A DNA stretch of 64,000 bases, taken from Ferrimonas sp. YFM (GTDB lineage Bacteria > Pseudomonadota > Gammaproteobacteria > Enterobacterales > Shewanellaceae). Position numbers and translations under genes: made by a program. Below the pieces are notes generated by a model. That model ran no database searches, was not told the origin of the DNA, and was given only the letters and a program-made list of their open reading frames with translations. Every line of letters starts with the position of its first letter. Within the stretch, counting starts at the first letter, position 1. The stretch spans positions 2,294,001 through 2,358,000 of the forward strand of contig NZ_AP027368.1 in assembly GCF_030296015.1 (NCBI RefSeq). Reading direction: 5' to 3'. Below are positions 8,238 through 15,697 of the stretch, piece by piece.

Positions 8238-9551
8238 CTACTGGCTCTTAAGGTAGGTGGCTGGGTTGGTGCGGCCGATTCGCCAGGCGGGAAACAGCCC
8301 GGCCAGCAGTGCCGCGATGGTGGACAGGGTGATCAGGGCCATCAGAATGGTGAAATCCATCCGCGCCAGCTGGTCATAACCTGGATAGAGCTGCCTGAGT
8401 CCGGCCAATCCCAGCAGGGAGAACAGGCTGCCCAGCAGACCTCCCAGCACACCTATCACCATCACTTCCATCATATGCTGTGCCAGGATCTGCCCCTGAC
8501 TGGCGCCCAATGCCCGGCGAATGCCTGCATGATTGGCCCGGCGCAGGAACTTGGCCAGCAACAGGCCAACCATGTTTACCAGACACACCAGCAGGAACAA
8601 GAAGGAGAGCGCCAGCAAGATGCGGTTGTCTTCGCTGACCACCTCGTTGTACTCCAGCCACTGGCTGACGCTGCGAAGGCTGGCAATGGCGGACTCGGAG
8701 GGGAACCGGCCCAGGGTTTGCTGCTGCTCGACGTAGGCTGCCAGCTGCTGCAGGTAGGTCGCCTTATGCTCGGTGCCTTCGAGCTCGACCCAGTACTGAA
8801 TCCAGTACTGCTCTGAGGTCAGCCTGTCTGCGTAGCTGTTGATCTCCTCCTGCTTCCAGCCATTGGTGTTCCCCCAGGCTTCCACTTCATGGACCGGCAA
8901 CAGGCTGAAGGGGATGAACATCTCCTCATGCATGTGGAAGGCACCGTTGTTGACGTCGTAAAACAGCGGCTGAGGTCGGTAATCTTCAACAATGCCGACG
9001 ACTGTGTAGCTCTTGCCGTTGGCGTCTATGGTCTTGCCGACGTTGTTGCCCCCCCCAAACAGCTTATCGTTGAGGCTCTGGCTGATGACGGTAACCGGAG
9101 AAGCCAGTTCGTCTTGCTCGACACTCCAGGCAGTGCCATGGAGAAAATTCACGTCAAACATGGGGAAGAAGTCGCGGGTGGCAGCCCGGCCATCGGCGAT
9201 GAAGGGGTAGGCATCGGCCTTGGCCGGCTTGACGGTAAAACCGGTACGAATCATCGGCGACTGGCGCACCGGTCCGTCCTGCTGACTCAGGTTAACCGCA
9301 TCCTGGTAGGTGATCTGATAGTAGAGGCCATCGTCTTTATCGGTGTCATGACCATCGCCATGACTCTTCAACTGCAGGGCATATAGGTTGTCATCCTTAT
9401 GGGCCATGGGGTTGTGGCTCATGGTGTAGTGCACCGTCAGGCTGGTGCCTGCGGTGCCAATGCCGATGGCGATGGCCAGCACCATCAGGGCGCTGATCAC
9501 CGGGCTCTGTTTCAGGCTGAGCCAGGCCAGCTTCAGGTAATATGCGAGCAT
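8238..9551 (-). CDS. FtsX/MacB-type ABC permease, first subunit
   Basis: 437 residues from the ATG at 9551, which has AGGAG 6 bp upstream; an upstream extension to 9638 only overlaps the ATPase gene. Architecture: helix at about 19-40, periplasmic MacB_PCD-like domain (41-300), three C-terminal helices with the coupling segment RRANHAGIRRALGASQ. The periplasmic part begins with an unusual stretch rich in His and Asp (SHGDGHDTDKDD, residues near 65-77), which could bind metal or simply be a flexible loop. The gene follows the ATPase gene by 10 bp. Expected to pair with the second permease and the ATPase to export a hydrophobic or peptide-like compound; substrate unknown. Confidence 0.85.
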   Translation of the reverse strand: MLAYYLKLAWLSLKQSPVISALMVLAIAIGIGTAGTSLTVHYTMSHNPMAHKDDNLYALQLKSHGDGHDTDKDDGLYYQITYQDAVNLSQQDGPVRQSPMIRTGFTVKPAKADAYPFIADGRAATRDFFPMFDVNFLHGTAWSVEQDELASPVTVISQSLNDKLFGGGNNVGKTIDANGKSYTVVGIVEDYRPQPLFYDVNNGAFHMHEEMFIPFSLLPVHEVEAWGNTNGWKQEEINSYADRLTSEQYWIQYWVELEGTEHKATYLQQLAAYVEQQQTLGRFPSESAIASLRSVSQWLEYNEVVSEDNRILLALSFLFLLVCLVNMVGLLLAKFLRRANHAGIRRALGASQGQILAQHMMEVMVIGVLGGLLGSLFSLLGLAGLRQLYPGYDQLARMDFTILMALITLSTIAALLAGLFPAWRIGRTNPATYLKSQ

Positions 9552-9561
9552 GGTGTTCTCC

Positions 9562-10275
9562 TCAGGCCTGGGCCGCGGCTGCCTGCGGGGCCCGGCGACG
9601 ATTGAGCATCGCCAGATCGCACACCTGACCATCGACAATGTGGATATTTCGTTGTGATTGGGCGGCCTGTTCGGCGTCGTGGGTCACCATGATGATGGTG
9701 GTACCGTTGCGGTTGATGTCGCGCAGCAGTTCCATTACCTGGCGCGCCATCATGGAGTCCAGGTTACCCGTGGGTTCATCGGCCAGCAGGATGCGAGGCT
9801 CACCGGCCAGGGCTCGGGCGATGGCCACCCGCTGCTGCTGTCCGCCGGACAGCTGAGAGGGCAGGTGTTTCATCCTGGCGGCCAGGCCGACCTGCTCCAG
9901 GGCTTGCTCGATGCGGCGCTTACGCTCGGCGGCGTTAAATCCGCGATAGCGCAACGGCACGTCCACGTTGTCGAACAGATTCAGGTCCGGCAGCAGGTTG
10001 TAGCCCTGGAAGATAAAACCGATCTTCTCGTTGCGCAGCTGCGAGCGCTCACGGTCGGTGAGCATGCTGATCTCCTCACCATCCAGGTAGTAACGGCCGC
10101 TGCTGGCGCTCTCCAGCAGGCCGGCGATGTTCAGGAAGGTGGTTTTGCCTGAGCCGGAAGGGCCAGTCACCGCCACAAACTCTCCCTCTTTCACCTCCAG
10201 GTGAAAGCCTCTCAGGGCGTGGGTTTCAATAAGATCGGTGCGAAACACCTTGCCAATGTTGTCCATGTGCAGCAT
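9562..10275 (-). CDS. ABC transporter ATPase, MacB/LolD type
   Basis: 237 residues. Walker A GPSGSGKTT (38-46), Q-loop Gln90 (IFQGYN), signature LSGGQQQR (142-149), Walker B ILLADEPTG (162-170) followed by NLDS, and the switch His in MVTHD. The sequence is typical of the MacB/LolD/FtsE group that serves FtsX-type permeases. ATP hydrolysis in the cytoplasm drives the two permeases encoded directly downstream. AAAGGAG lies 7 bp before the ATG, and only 11 bp separate it from the adaptor gene. The C-terminal tail is alanine-rich. Confidence 0.93.
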   Translation of the reverse strand: MLHMDNIGKVFRTDLIETHALRGFHLEVKEGEFVAVTGPSGSGKTTFLNIAGLLESASSGRYYLDGEEISMLTDRERSQLRNEKIGFIFQGYNLLPDLNLFDNVDVPLRYRGFNAAERKRRIEQALEQVGLAARMKHLPSQLSGGQQQRVAIARALAGEPRILLADEPTGNLDSMMARQVMELLRDINRNGTTIIMVTHDAEQAAQSQRNIHIVDGQVCDLAMLNRRRAPQAAAAQA

Positions 10276-10286
10276 GAGGCACTCCT

Positions 10287-11540
10287 TTACTTGATGATGA
10301 TCTCGCTGCTTTGCAGCAGCCCTGAGAGATCGGAAATGATGATCTGGTCGCCAACGCTGAGTCCGTCGACCACTTCGACGTGGGTCAGGCTGGTGGCGCC
10401 CAATGAAAGGGGGGTTTTGTGGGCCAGTTGCCCGTCGACTCGATAGGCGATACGGCCATGACCGGATTGAACGAAGGCGCCGCGGCGCACCATCAGCACG
10501 TCTTCCAGAGACTCCAGCAGTATCCGCGCAGTCAGTCTCTGGTTTTGGCGCAGCCTCAGGTCAACGCCGTCAAAGCTGACGCGCACCTTTACCTGGTTGG
10601 CCACAATCTCCGGGGAGATCCCGGCGATCTCACCCTTGAGTGCCTGACCGCCCACGGACAGCGCCACCGGCATGGTCAGCCCCAGTTCGTCGGCGTAACT
10701 CTCCGGTACTTCGAGCTCCGCCTGGTAGTCGGTCAGACTCACCACGGACAGCAGCGCCTGGTTGTCTGCCACCTGCTCGCGCTCCTCGACCAGGGTATTG
10801 CCCACCAGGCCGGACAGGGGAGAGAGCAGGGAGAGGGCATCCACCTGACGGCTCAGTTCGGCGACCTTGAGGTTTTGACGCTTGAGCTCAACTTCGGCAG
10901 CCTGCTGCTCGAACTTCAGGGTGTCCCGTGCCAGGGCTATCTCCTGTTCGGCGTGATAAAAGGCGATCTTGGCGCTGGCAAACTCGTCCTGGGCTTTCTG
11001 ATGGTCGATGTCGCTGATGAGGGAGGTTTCGGCGGCCTTGTCGGCCCGGCGCTTTTCCCGCTCGGCGGCCACCAGCTTGACCTTGGCTTGATCCAGGCGA
11101 CGCTTCAGCTCCAGCTCCTTGCGGCGGGCGTCCAGTTGCCGGCGCTGCAGATCCAGAGCCAGGCTGGCTTCCACTGCCTGCTCCTGGGACAGCTCCGACT
11201 CCAGCTCAGGGCTGTCGACCACAGCCAGCAACTGGCCGGTTTCCACCAGCTGACCAGGTTGTACTTTTAAAGAGATGCGCCCGGCAGAGGGGCTGTAGAT
11301 CACCGGTGCGTTGGCGGCGACGATGCGACCCCGGGCAGAAATTTCGCGGACCATGTCGCCCCGCTCAACCGTCGCCATCTGAAGCCGGCTGCCACGCACG
11401 CTCTGCTGACCCTGGCCATAGCTGGCCCAGAGATAGCCGCTGCTCACCAGCACCAGGCAAAGCCCTAAAGCCGGCGCCAGCCAGCGGCGCTTAGGCTTGC
11501 TCTGGCGGGAGACATCTTGTCCTGAGGTATCCTGAATCAT
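10287..11540 (-). CDS. HlyD/MacA-type periplasmic adaptor, first gene of sigma-54 operon
   Basis: 417 residues from the ATG at 11540. A basic N terminus (KPKRRW) precedes one membrane helix (about 19-40); then a lipoyl half-motif (GRISLKVQPGQLVETGQLL), a long alpha-helical coiled-coil hairpin (about 100-215, rich in Glu, Lys and Arg), the second lipoyl half (LLSPLSGLVGNTLVEE) and beta-barrel domains. It links inner-membrane ABC permeases to an outer-membrane channel, which is not encoded here. A longer GTG-started frame to 11603 is rejected because the sigma-54 promoter at 11583-11599 lies inside it; transcription would begin near 11573. The ribosome site in front of ATG 11540 is weak. Confidence 0.88.
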   Translation of the reverse strand: MIQDTSGQDVSRQSKPKRRWLAPALGLCLVLVSSGYLWASYGQGQQSVRGSRLQMATVERGDMVREISARGRIVAANAPVIYSPSAGRISLKVQPGQLVETGQLLAVVDSPELESELSQEQAVEASLALDLQRRQLDARRKELELKRRLDQAKVKLVAAEREKRRADKAAETSLISDIDHQKAQDEFASAKIAFYHAEQEIALARDTLKFEQQAAEVELKRQNLKVAELSRQVDALSLLSPLSGLVGNTLVEEREQVADNQALLSVVSLTDYQAELEVPESYADELGLTMPVALSVGGQALKGEIAGISPEIVANQVKVRVSFDGVDLRLRQNQRLTARILLESLEDVLMVRRGAFVQSGHGRIAYRVDGQLAHKTPLSLGATSLTHVEVVDGLSVGDQIIISDLSGLLQSSEIIIK

Positions 11541-11582
11541 CACAGTGTCCGTTTGTAACCGATGTATGAATGACTGTGATGT

Positions 11583-11599
11583 TTGCAGGAGCTGTGCCA
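11583..11599 (-). promoter_or_regulatory. Sigma-54 (RpoN) promoter of the efflux operon
   Basis: On the minus strand the sequence TTGGCACAGCTCCTGCA matches the sigma-54 consensus TGGCAC-N5-TTGCA closely, with GG at 11598-11597, exactly 10 bases, then GC at 11586-11585. The predicted transcription start near 11573 leaves a leader of about 33 bases before the adaptor ATG. The operon encodes its own sigma-54 activator, and likely activator sites lie about 110 bp upstream, which is a normal distance for an enhancer of this type. Confidence 0.85.
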
Positions 11600-11667
11600 A
11601 CACACCAAGTTGGCACTATACCTATGAAATGTATAGTTTTTTGGGAATCTGCAGGGCAGGGCGGTGA

Positions 11668-11703
11668 TGTCCGTTGTGTCCGAAGTGTCCGCGGCGGACA
11701 CTT
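11668..11703. promoter_or_regulatory. Four TGTCCG half-sites at 9-bp period, likely activator (UAS) sites
   Basis: TGTCCG begins at 11668, 11677 and 11686, and the inverted copy CGGACA begins at 11695, each exactly 9 bp apart. The last two form a perfect 21-bp palindrome at 11683-11703 with 10-bp arms (AAGTGTCCGC and its complement) around one central G. A further half-site, AGTGTCCG, is in the leader near 11544-11551. Position about 110 bp upstream of the predicted start fits binding by the NtrC-type regulator of this operon. Regulator-site pairing is inferred. Confidence 0.7.
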
Positions 11704-11761
11704 TTAGCTGTCCACCACCTACCGACGGGACACCGGCATCTTTGCAAAGACAGGTTTTCCA

Positions 11762-11796
11762 AAGAAACCAGCCCGGTGATATTCACCACCGGGCTG
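11762..11796 (-). terminator. Terminator of the AbgT-type transporter gene
   Basis: On the minus strand, AGCCCGGTG, an 8-base loop, CACCGGGCT, then GGTTTCTTT. A 9-bp GC-rich stem about 20 bp after the transporter stop codon, with an imperfect T run. Confidence 0.65.
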
Positions 11797-11815
11797 TCGC
11801 TTTCAGTTACTGAGT

Positions 11816-13354
11816 TTAAAGCCCATAGCTGTAGCTGGCGTTCAGCCCCAAAGGCAGGCCGAAGCTCCAATACAGCAACAGCCACAGCGTCCAGCAAACC
11901 AATAGAGCGATAGAGTAGGGCAGCATGGCCGCAATCAGGGTGCCGATGCCGGTACTCTTCACATATTTCTGGCAGTAGACCACCACCAGGGGGAAGTAGG
12001 GCATCAGCGGGGTAATGATGTTGGTGGAGGAATCCCCGATGCGATAGGCCGCCTGGGACAGGTCCGGTGAGATGTTCAGCTGCATCAACATGGGTACCAG
12101 CACCGGCCCGATGAGCGCCCATTTGGCGGACGCGCTGCCCATAAACAGGTTCACAAAGCCCACCAGGATCACCAGTCCGACAATGGTGACGGTTGCAGGC
12201 ATGCCCAGGGCTTCCAGGAAGGCCGCACCTTTTACCGCAATCAGCACCCCGAGGTTGGACGCCGAAAACGCGGCAATGAACTGGGCACAGAAAAACGCCA
12301 TGACGATGTAGGCGCCCATGCCTTCCATGGACTTGGTCATCGCCTTGATGACATCAGCAGAGCGGTGAAACTGGCCATTGAGGTAGCCAAACACCACACC
12401 GGGAATGACAAAGAAGATGAAGATGAGGGGGACGATGGACTTCATCAACGGAGCACTGAAGCTGGCCAGCGAGCCGTTGGCATCGCGCAAAGTGGAGTCT
12501 TCAGGAAAGGCGGCCAACGCCACCAGTGCCATGGCAATCAGCATGGACACGTTGGCCCAGCGAAAGGCACGGTTCTCCTGGGCGGTGATGCCGTCCATCT
12601 CAGGCGCTTCGATGTCGTCATTCAGTGGCGTCGACTTCAGCAGACGAGGTTCCATCACCTTATCGGTCAGGTACCAGATGATCAGGATAATGGGGATGGT
12701 CGAGGAAGCGGCAAAGAACCAGTTGTTCAGGGGATTCAGGCTGATGTTGGGATCTATGGTCTGCGCCGCAGCTTCGGTGAAGGATTGCAGCAAAGGATCG
12801 ATGGCCGAGGGGATGAAGTTGGCGCAAAAGCCGCCGGAGACTCCGGCGAAGGCCGCCATGATCCCGGCGATGGGGTGGCGACCCATGGCGTAGAAGATCA
12901 CCCCGGCCAGCGGGATGACCACCACGTAACCGGCATCGGTGGCGGTGTGAGAAACGATGCCGACTAAGGCCACAGCAGGAGTGATCAGCTTTGCCGGCGT
13001 CACCTTAAGCATCTTCTTAAGTGCGGTATTAATAAAGCCCGAGTGCTCCGCCACGCCCACACCCAGCATGGACACCAGCACAACGCCTAAAGGGGCGAAT
13101 GCGGTGAAGGTGCCCACCAGGTTGGTGAGGAATGCGGTCAGGGCTTCGGCGGTAAGCAGGTTGGTGATCACCACGGCAGAGCCGCTGCGGGGATCGATTT
13201 CGGTAAAGCTTACGCTGGACAGTGCGGCAGAGACCGCCCACACCAGCACCATCAAAATTAGAAACAGCATCGCCGGGTCGGGCAGTTTGTTGCCGACGGT
13301 TTCGATGCCATCCAAGACTCGGGTTAACCCGCCACGACTAGGGCTTGAGCTCAT
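11816..13354 (-). CDS. AbgT family transporter (p-aminobenzoyl-glutamate / antimetabolite type)
   Basis: 512 residues with about eleven to twelve hydrophobic segments and inverted hairpins, as in the AbgT/MtrF family. Recognisable landmarks are DGIETVGNKLPDPAMLF at the N terminus, GVGVAEHSGF near 102, VSHTATDAGYVVVIPLAG near 135, GGFCANFIPSAIDPLL near 173, and the C-terminal GDSSTNIITPLMPYFPLV. Members import p-aminobenzoyl-glutamate (AbgT) or act as proton-driven exporters of folate-pathway drugs such as sulfonamides (MtrF, YdaH). The ATG has AAAGGAA about 11 bp upstream. It is followed by its own terminator, so it is a separate unit from the efflux operon ahead of it. Direction of transport cannot be told from sequence. 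Confidence 0.88.
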   Translation of the reverse strand: MSSSPSRGGLTRVLDGIETVGNKLPDPAMLFLILMVLVWAVSAALSSVSFTEIDPRSGSAVVITNLLTAEALTAFLTNLVGTFTAFAPLGVVLVSMLGVGVAEHSGFINTALKKMLKVTPAKLITPAVALVGIVSHTATDAGYVVVIPLAGVIFYAMGRHPIAGIMAAFAGVSGGFCANFIPSAIDPLLQSFTEAAAQTIDPNISLNPLNNWFFAASSTIPIILIIWYLTDKVMEPRLLKSTPLNDDIEAPEMDGITAQENRAFRWANVSMLIAMALVALAAFPEDSTLRDANGSLASFSAPLMKSIVPLIFIFFVIPGVVFGYLNGQFHRSADVIKAMTKSMEGMGAYIVMAFFCAQFIAAFSASNLGVLIAVKGAAFLEALGMPATVTIVGLVILVGFVNLFMGSASAKWALIGPVLVPMLMQLNISPDLSQAAYRIGDSSTNIITPLMPYFPLVVVYCQKYVKSTGIGTLIAAMLPYSIALLVCWTLWLLLYWSFGLPLGLNASYSYGL

Positions 13355-13746
13355 CTGTTATTCATTCCTTTAACGACGGAGACCACACCGCGACTCCCTG
13401 GGTAGGTCTTTCTAACATCGTGAGTTTTCAGAGCATTATCAAGTTGATTGCCAAAGTTTCATGTAAAGGAAGATTCCAAAAGAGGGGGCGGACCAGATAG
13501 AGGCCATGATGGTTTGATCAGCGAAGACCTGGCTAACGAGGTGGTTCAGCCACTCTCAAATAGCATTTACCATAATATACATTGTGCGCATATTGGCATT
13601 TTGCTACTTAGAGGGTTGGGCTGGAACTCTGGTCATTGAATGATGTACCAGCCCGAACGGCCATCAAACCACTGTTTTGCAGTGTTTTCTTGGTGTTTAA
13701 AGAGTTCGGGTTGTTATTTCACAAACTCATAAGACGGATTTTGACT
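13355..13746. other. Divergent intergenic region, AT-richer
   Basis: About 390 bases between the AbgT-type gene and the DUF3653 gene. It contains a 7-bp inverted repeat (GGGCTGG 13618-13624, CCAGCCC 13648-13654) and CACTG-N5-CAGTG at 13670-13684, possible operator-like elements of the phage-type gene. A 63-codon plus-strand frame at 13448 has no supporting evidence. Composition drops in GC towards the phage-type gene, in line with foreign origin. Confidence 0.4.
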
Positions 13747-14232
13747 ATGAAAAATAGTTCTAAAGACAGCGCAATGTTGTTCCGCTCATTTCTCTTGTCA
13801 CGGTTTCATACGCACCGCGGCAAGATAAATTTTGACGCGGCTGGGCGCTTCTTTGGGGTTTCACCCTGGACGGTTCGCCGATGGCATTCCGGAAAAGCCC
13901 CGGCTATGGCGCTGCGTATGGCGCACATGGCCACACGGATGATCCCTGACTCTAAAGATTGGGACGGCTTCTACTTTGGGCGCGATGGCCGCTTGCATAC
14001 TCCTGTGGCCCGCTTGTCATTCTCTGGCAATGAGCTGAACTTTCAGCACTATGAAAAGCAATTCGCCGCGAATGATCGCCGTGCCCGTGCGGCCCTAGAA
14101 AAGCAGCTCAGAGCCGTACGCTCTGAAGATGAACGGAAAAAGGCGATTCAAGAAATTGAGTTTGTGTTGGAGACGCTAAAAGGCTTGCAAAGGTCGCCAC
14201 TACTTGCGACTGAGGGGGTTAACATTCAATAA
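13747..14232 (+). CDS. DUF3653 phage-type protein with helix-turn-helix
   Basis: 161 residues. The central part (INFDAAGRFFGVSPWTVRRWHSGKAPAMALRM) reads as a helix-turn-helix of the kind in DUF3653 proteins carried by Vibrio and Shewanella phages; the C-terminal third is a charged helix (NDRRARAALEKQLRAV and following) likely to form a coiled coil. This suggests a DNA-binding regulator. ATG at 13747 is preferred over a frame extending to 13636, whose first 37 residues do not fit the family; the ribosome site is weak in both cases. The gene is AT-richer than its neighbours, converges on a tyrosine recombinase gene and ends in a clear hairpin. Together they look like the remains of a small integrative element. 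Confidence 0.6.
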   Translation: MKNSSKDSAMLFRSFLLSRFHTHRGKINFDAAGRFFGVSPWTVRRWHSGKAPAMALRMAHMATRMIPDSKDWDGFYFGRDGRLHTPVARLSFSGNELNFQHYEKQFAANDRRARAALEKQLRAVRSEDERKKAIQEIEFVLETLKGLQRSPLLATEGVNIQ

Positions 14233-14236
14233 GTAA

Positions 14237-14258
14237 AGAGCAGCCGCTTGGCTGCTCT
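14237..14258 (+). terminator. Terminator after the DUF3653 gene
   Basis: AGAGCAGCC, loop GCTT, GGCTGCTCT: a perfect 9-bp stem 4 bp after the stop codon, followed by GTCGTTT. T run is short but the stem is strong. Confidence 0.7.
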
Positions 14259-14267
14259 GTCGTTTAT

Positions 14268-14289
14268 GCCGATAAATAGTGTTATCGGC
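14268..14289. repeat. Inverted repeat GCCGATAA-N6-TTATCGGC next to recombinase gene
   Basis: Perfect 8-bp arms with a 6-bp centre, directly after the stop codon of the tyrosine recombinase gene (minus strand). It may be that gene's terminator, though no proper T run follows on the minus strand. The geometry of two inverted arms around a 6-8 bp spacer is also that of a tyrosine-recombinase core site, so an attachment-site role is possible. Confidence 0.5.
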
Positions 14290-14290
14290 T

Positions 14291-15571
14291 TTACCGGGCC
14301 AAGGTGTCCATGGGTTTGCGCGCGGCTGTCTCGTGGCGTTCGACCCGGCTGGTGTGCAGATAACGACTGGTGGTGTCGATGCTGTCGTGACGTGCGTCCG
14401 CTTGCACGTGGGACAACGGCCGGCCGTGCAAATTGATGTCGTGACTGATGCCTGTGTGACGCAGACTGTGGCTGGACAGCGCCCGCATCTCGGCGGCGTC
14501 CTGGTTCATTCCGTATGTCTCCGCCAGGTCGGCGGCCCGGGCAATCACCGAATCGATGATCTCCCTCAGCTGACGAATCCCCAGATTGGCCTGACGAACG
14601 CCGGCGTCGCGACCACGGCCTGAGGCCTTGTGACGAATCAGCAGCGGCGTCTGCTCATCCGGTCCAGGCAGTTCGCTGAGCCCCAGGAAGCTGCGATAAC
14701 GCTTCAAGGATGCCAGCAGCTGATCCGACACCGCCACGGTGCCGGACTTGCCCGATTTGCTCATGGGCACGAAAAAGCCCCAGACGCCGGTCTTCCTGTC
14801 CCGGCGAAACTGACCCATCACCGGCGTGTATCCCGGCCTGGCGGCCACCTCTGAGATTCGCAGATAGCAGCTGTACATCAGATGAATCAGAAAGCGCGTA
14901 CGCTCGTGCACCTGTGGCTCGAATTCCGCCATTTGGTCACAACACTCCATCACATAGGACCACTGCAGTTCACTGAAGGCCTTGAGCTGTTCATCGTCTT
15001 CGCCGGCTCGCTGATGCTGCTGGCTCAGTTTGTAACGACCGGCCCTGAGCAAGATGGCCGCCGGATTCCTGTCCAGGAAATCCACGTCGATGAGATAACT
15101 GAAAAACGCCGACAGTAACGCCAGCTTGGTGCGTATCGCCGAATGCGACAGTTGATACGCCAAAGGCTCGCCATCTTTGAGCTTTCCCAAAAACGGCCGC
15201 CACTTGTCGTTGGGAATCCGCTCTCCCTGGGCTTCTCTGAACTGAGGCAGATTGCAAAATCCAATCTGCTCCATGGGCGGCTGACGGCAATACTCCAGGT
15301 AACGGGACAGCACCTGCCGGTCGACCTGAACGATGGAGCGCTGCTCTATCTGCCACAGCCAGTGCAGGAAGATGGTCAGTTCACTGCGATGACTCTTGAA
15401 ATTGTTCTCTATGCTGCGCTGTTCCAGCAACCAGTCGTAACAGTGTTCATAGGTGAGTCCAGCGTCGTCGATGCCGGACTGAATGAGCCGTGCAAGGTAC
15501 TGGTTTACACTGTGATTGGGGTGCTCGAACCGGCTCAGGGTATCGAACAGAGGCATGGCCTTGGGTGTCAT
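14291..15571 (-). CDS. Tyrosine recombinase (phage-type integrase), SOS-linked
   Basis: 426 residues from ATG 15571. The N-terminal half is helical, with a SAM-like core-binding domain (SHRSELTIFLHWLW); the C-terminal half has all catalytic residues: Arg238 (SCYLRISEVAA), His368 and Arg371 (HSLRHTG), His395 (DARHDS) and the nucleophile Tyr404 (SRYLHTS). It is therefore likely active. A frame reaching back to a TTG at 15622 is possible, but the LexA box at 15594-15609 and the probable promoter lie inside it, which favours 15571; the ribosome site there is poor. It is convergent with a DUF3653 gene and divergent from lonH. Target site unknown; it differs from XerC/XerD in length and N-terminal region. 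Confidence 0.85.
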   Translation of the reverse strand: MTPKAMPLFDTLSRFEHPNHSVNQYLARLIQSGIDDAGLTYEHCYDWLLEQRSIENNFKSHRSELTIFLHWLWQIEQRSIVQVDRQVLSRYLEYCRQPPMEQIGFCNLPQFREAQGERIPNDKWRPFLGKLKDGEPLAYQLSHSAIRTKLALLSAFFSYLIDVDFLDRNPAAILLRAGRYKLSQQHQRAGEDDEQLKAFSELQWSYVMECCDQMAEFEPQVHERTRFLIHLMYSCYLRISEVAARPGYTPVMGQFRRDRKTGVWGFFVPMSKSGKSGTVAVSDQLLASLKRYRSFLGLSELPGPDEQTPLLIRHKASGRGRDAGVRQANLGIRQLREIIDSVIARAADLAETYGMNQDAAEMRALSSHSLRHTGISHDINLHGRPLSHVQADARHDSIDTTSRYLHTSRVERHETAARKPMDTLAR

Positions 15572-15593
15572 ATTTTCGGGGCTCACCAAATAA

Positions 15594-15609
15594 CTGTATG
15601 CATATACAG
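15594..15609 (-). promoter_or_regulatory. LexA (SOS) box upstream of the recombinase gene
   Basis: Minus strand CTGTATATGCATACAG, flanked to give TACTGTATATGCATACAGTT, which matches the gammaproteobacterial SOS box CTGT-N8-ACAG with an AT-rich centre. It overlaps a possible -10 (TACTGT, with TTGCAG 16 bp upstream) and lies 23 bp before ATG 15571, so LexA would block transcription of the recombinase until DNA damage. The lonH start on the other strand is about 90 bp away; an effect on lonH is less likely. Confidence 0.8.
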
Positions 15610-15697
15610 TATCACGTTCCAAAGGTACTGCAAGGCCCTCAGTTTTGGTTAACAGTTATGGTATAGTCGCCCCTTTTCCCCCTAGGAGAACGGCCAC

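Noticed and set aside
11541-11603. GTG start 21 codons upstream for the HlyD-type adaptor
   Set aside because: It lies upstream of the transcription start predicted from the sigma-54 promoter.
13448-13639. 63-codon plus-strand frame before the DUF3653 gene
   Set aside because: No ribosome site or recognisable motif; more likely promoter DNA.
15572-15622. TTG start 17 codons upstream for the tyrosine recombinase
   Set aside because: The LexA box and likely promoter lie inside this stretch, so it would not be transcribed from that promoter.
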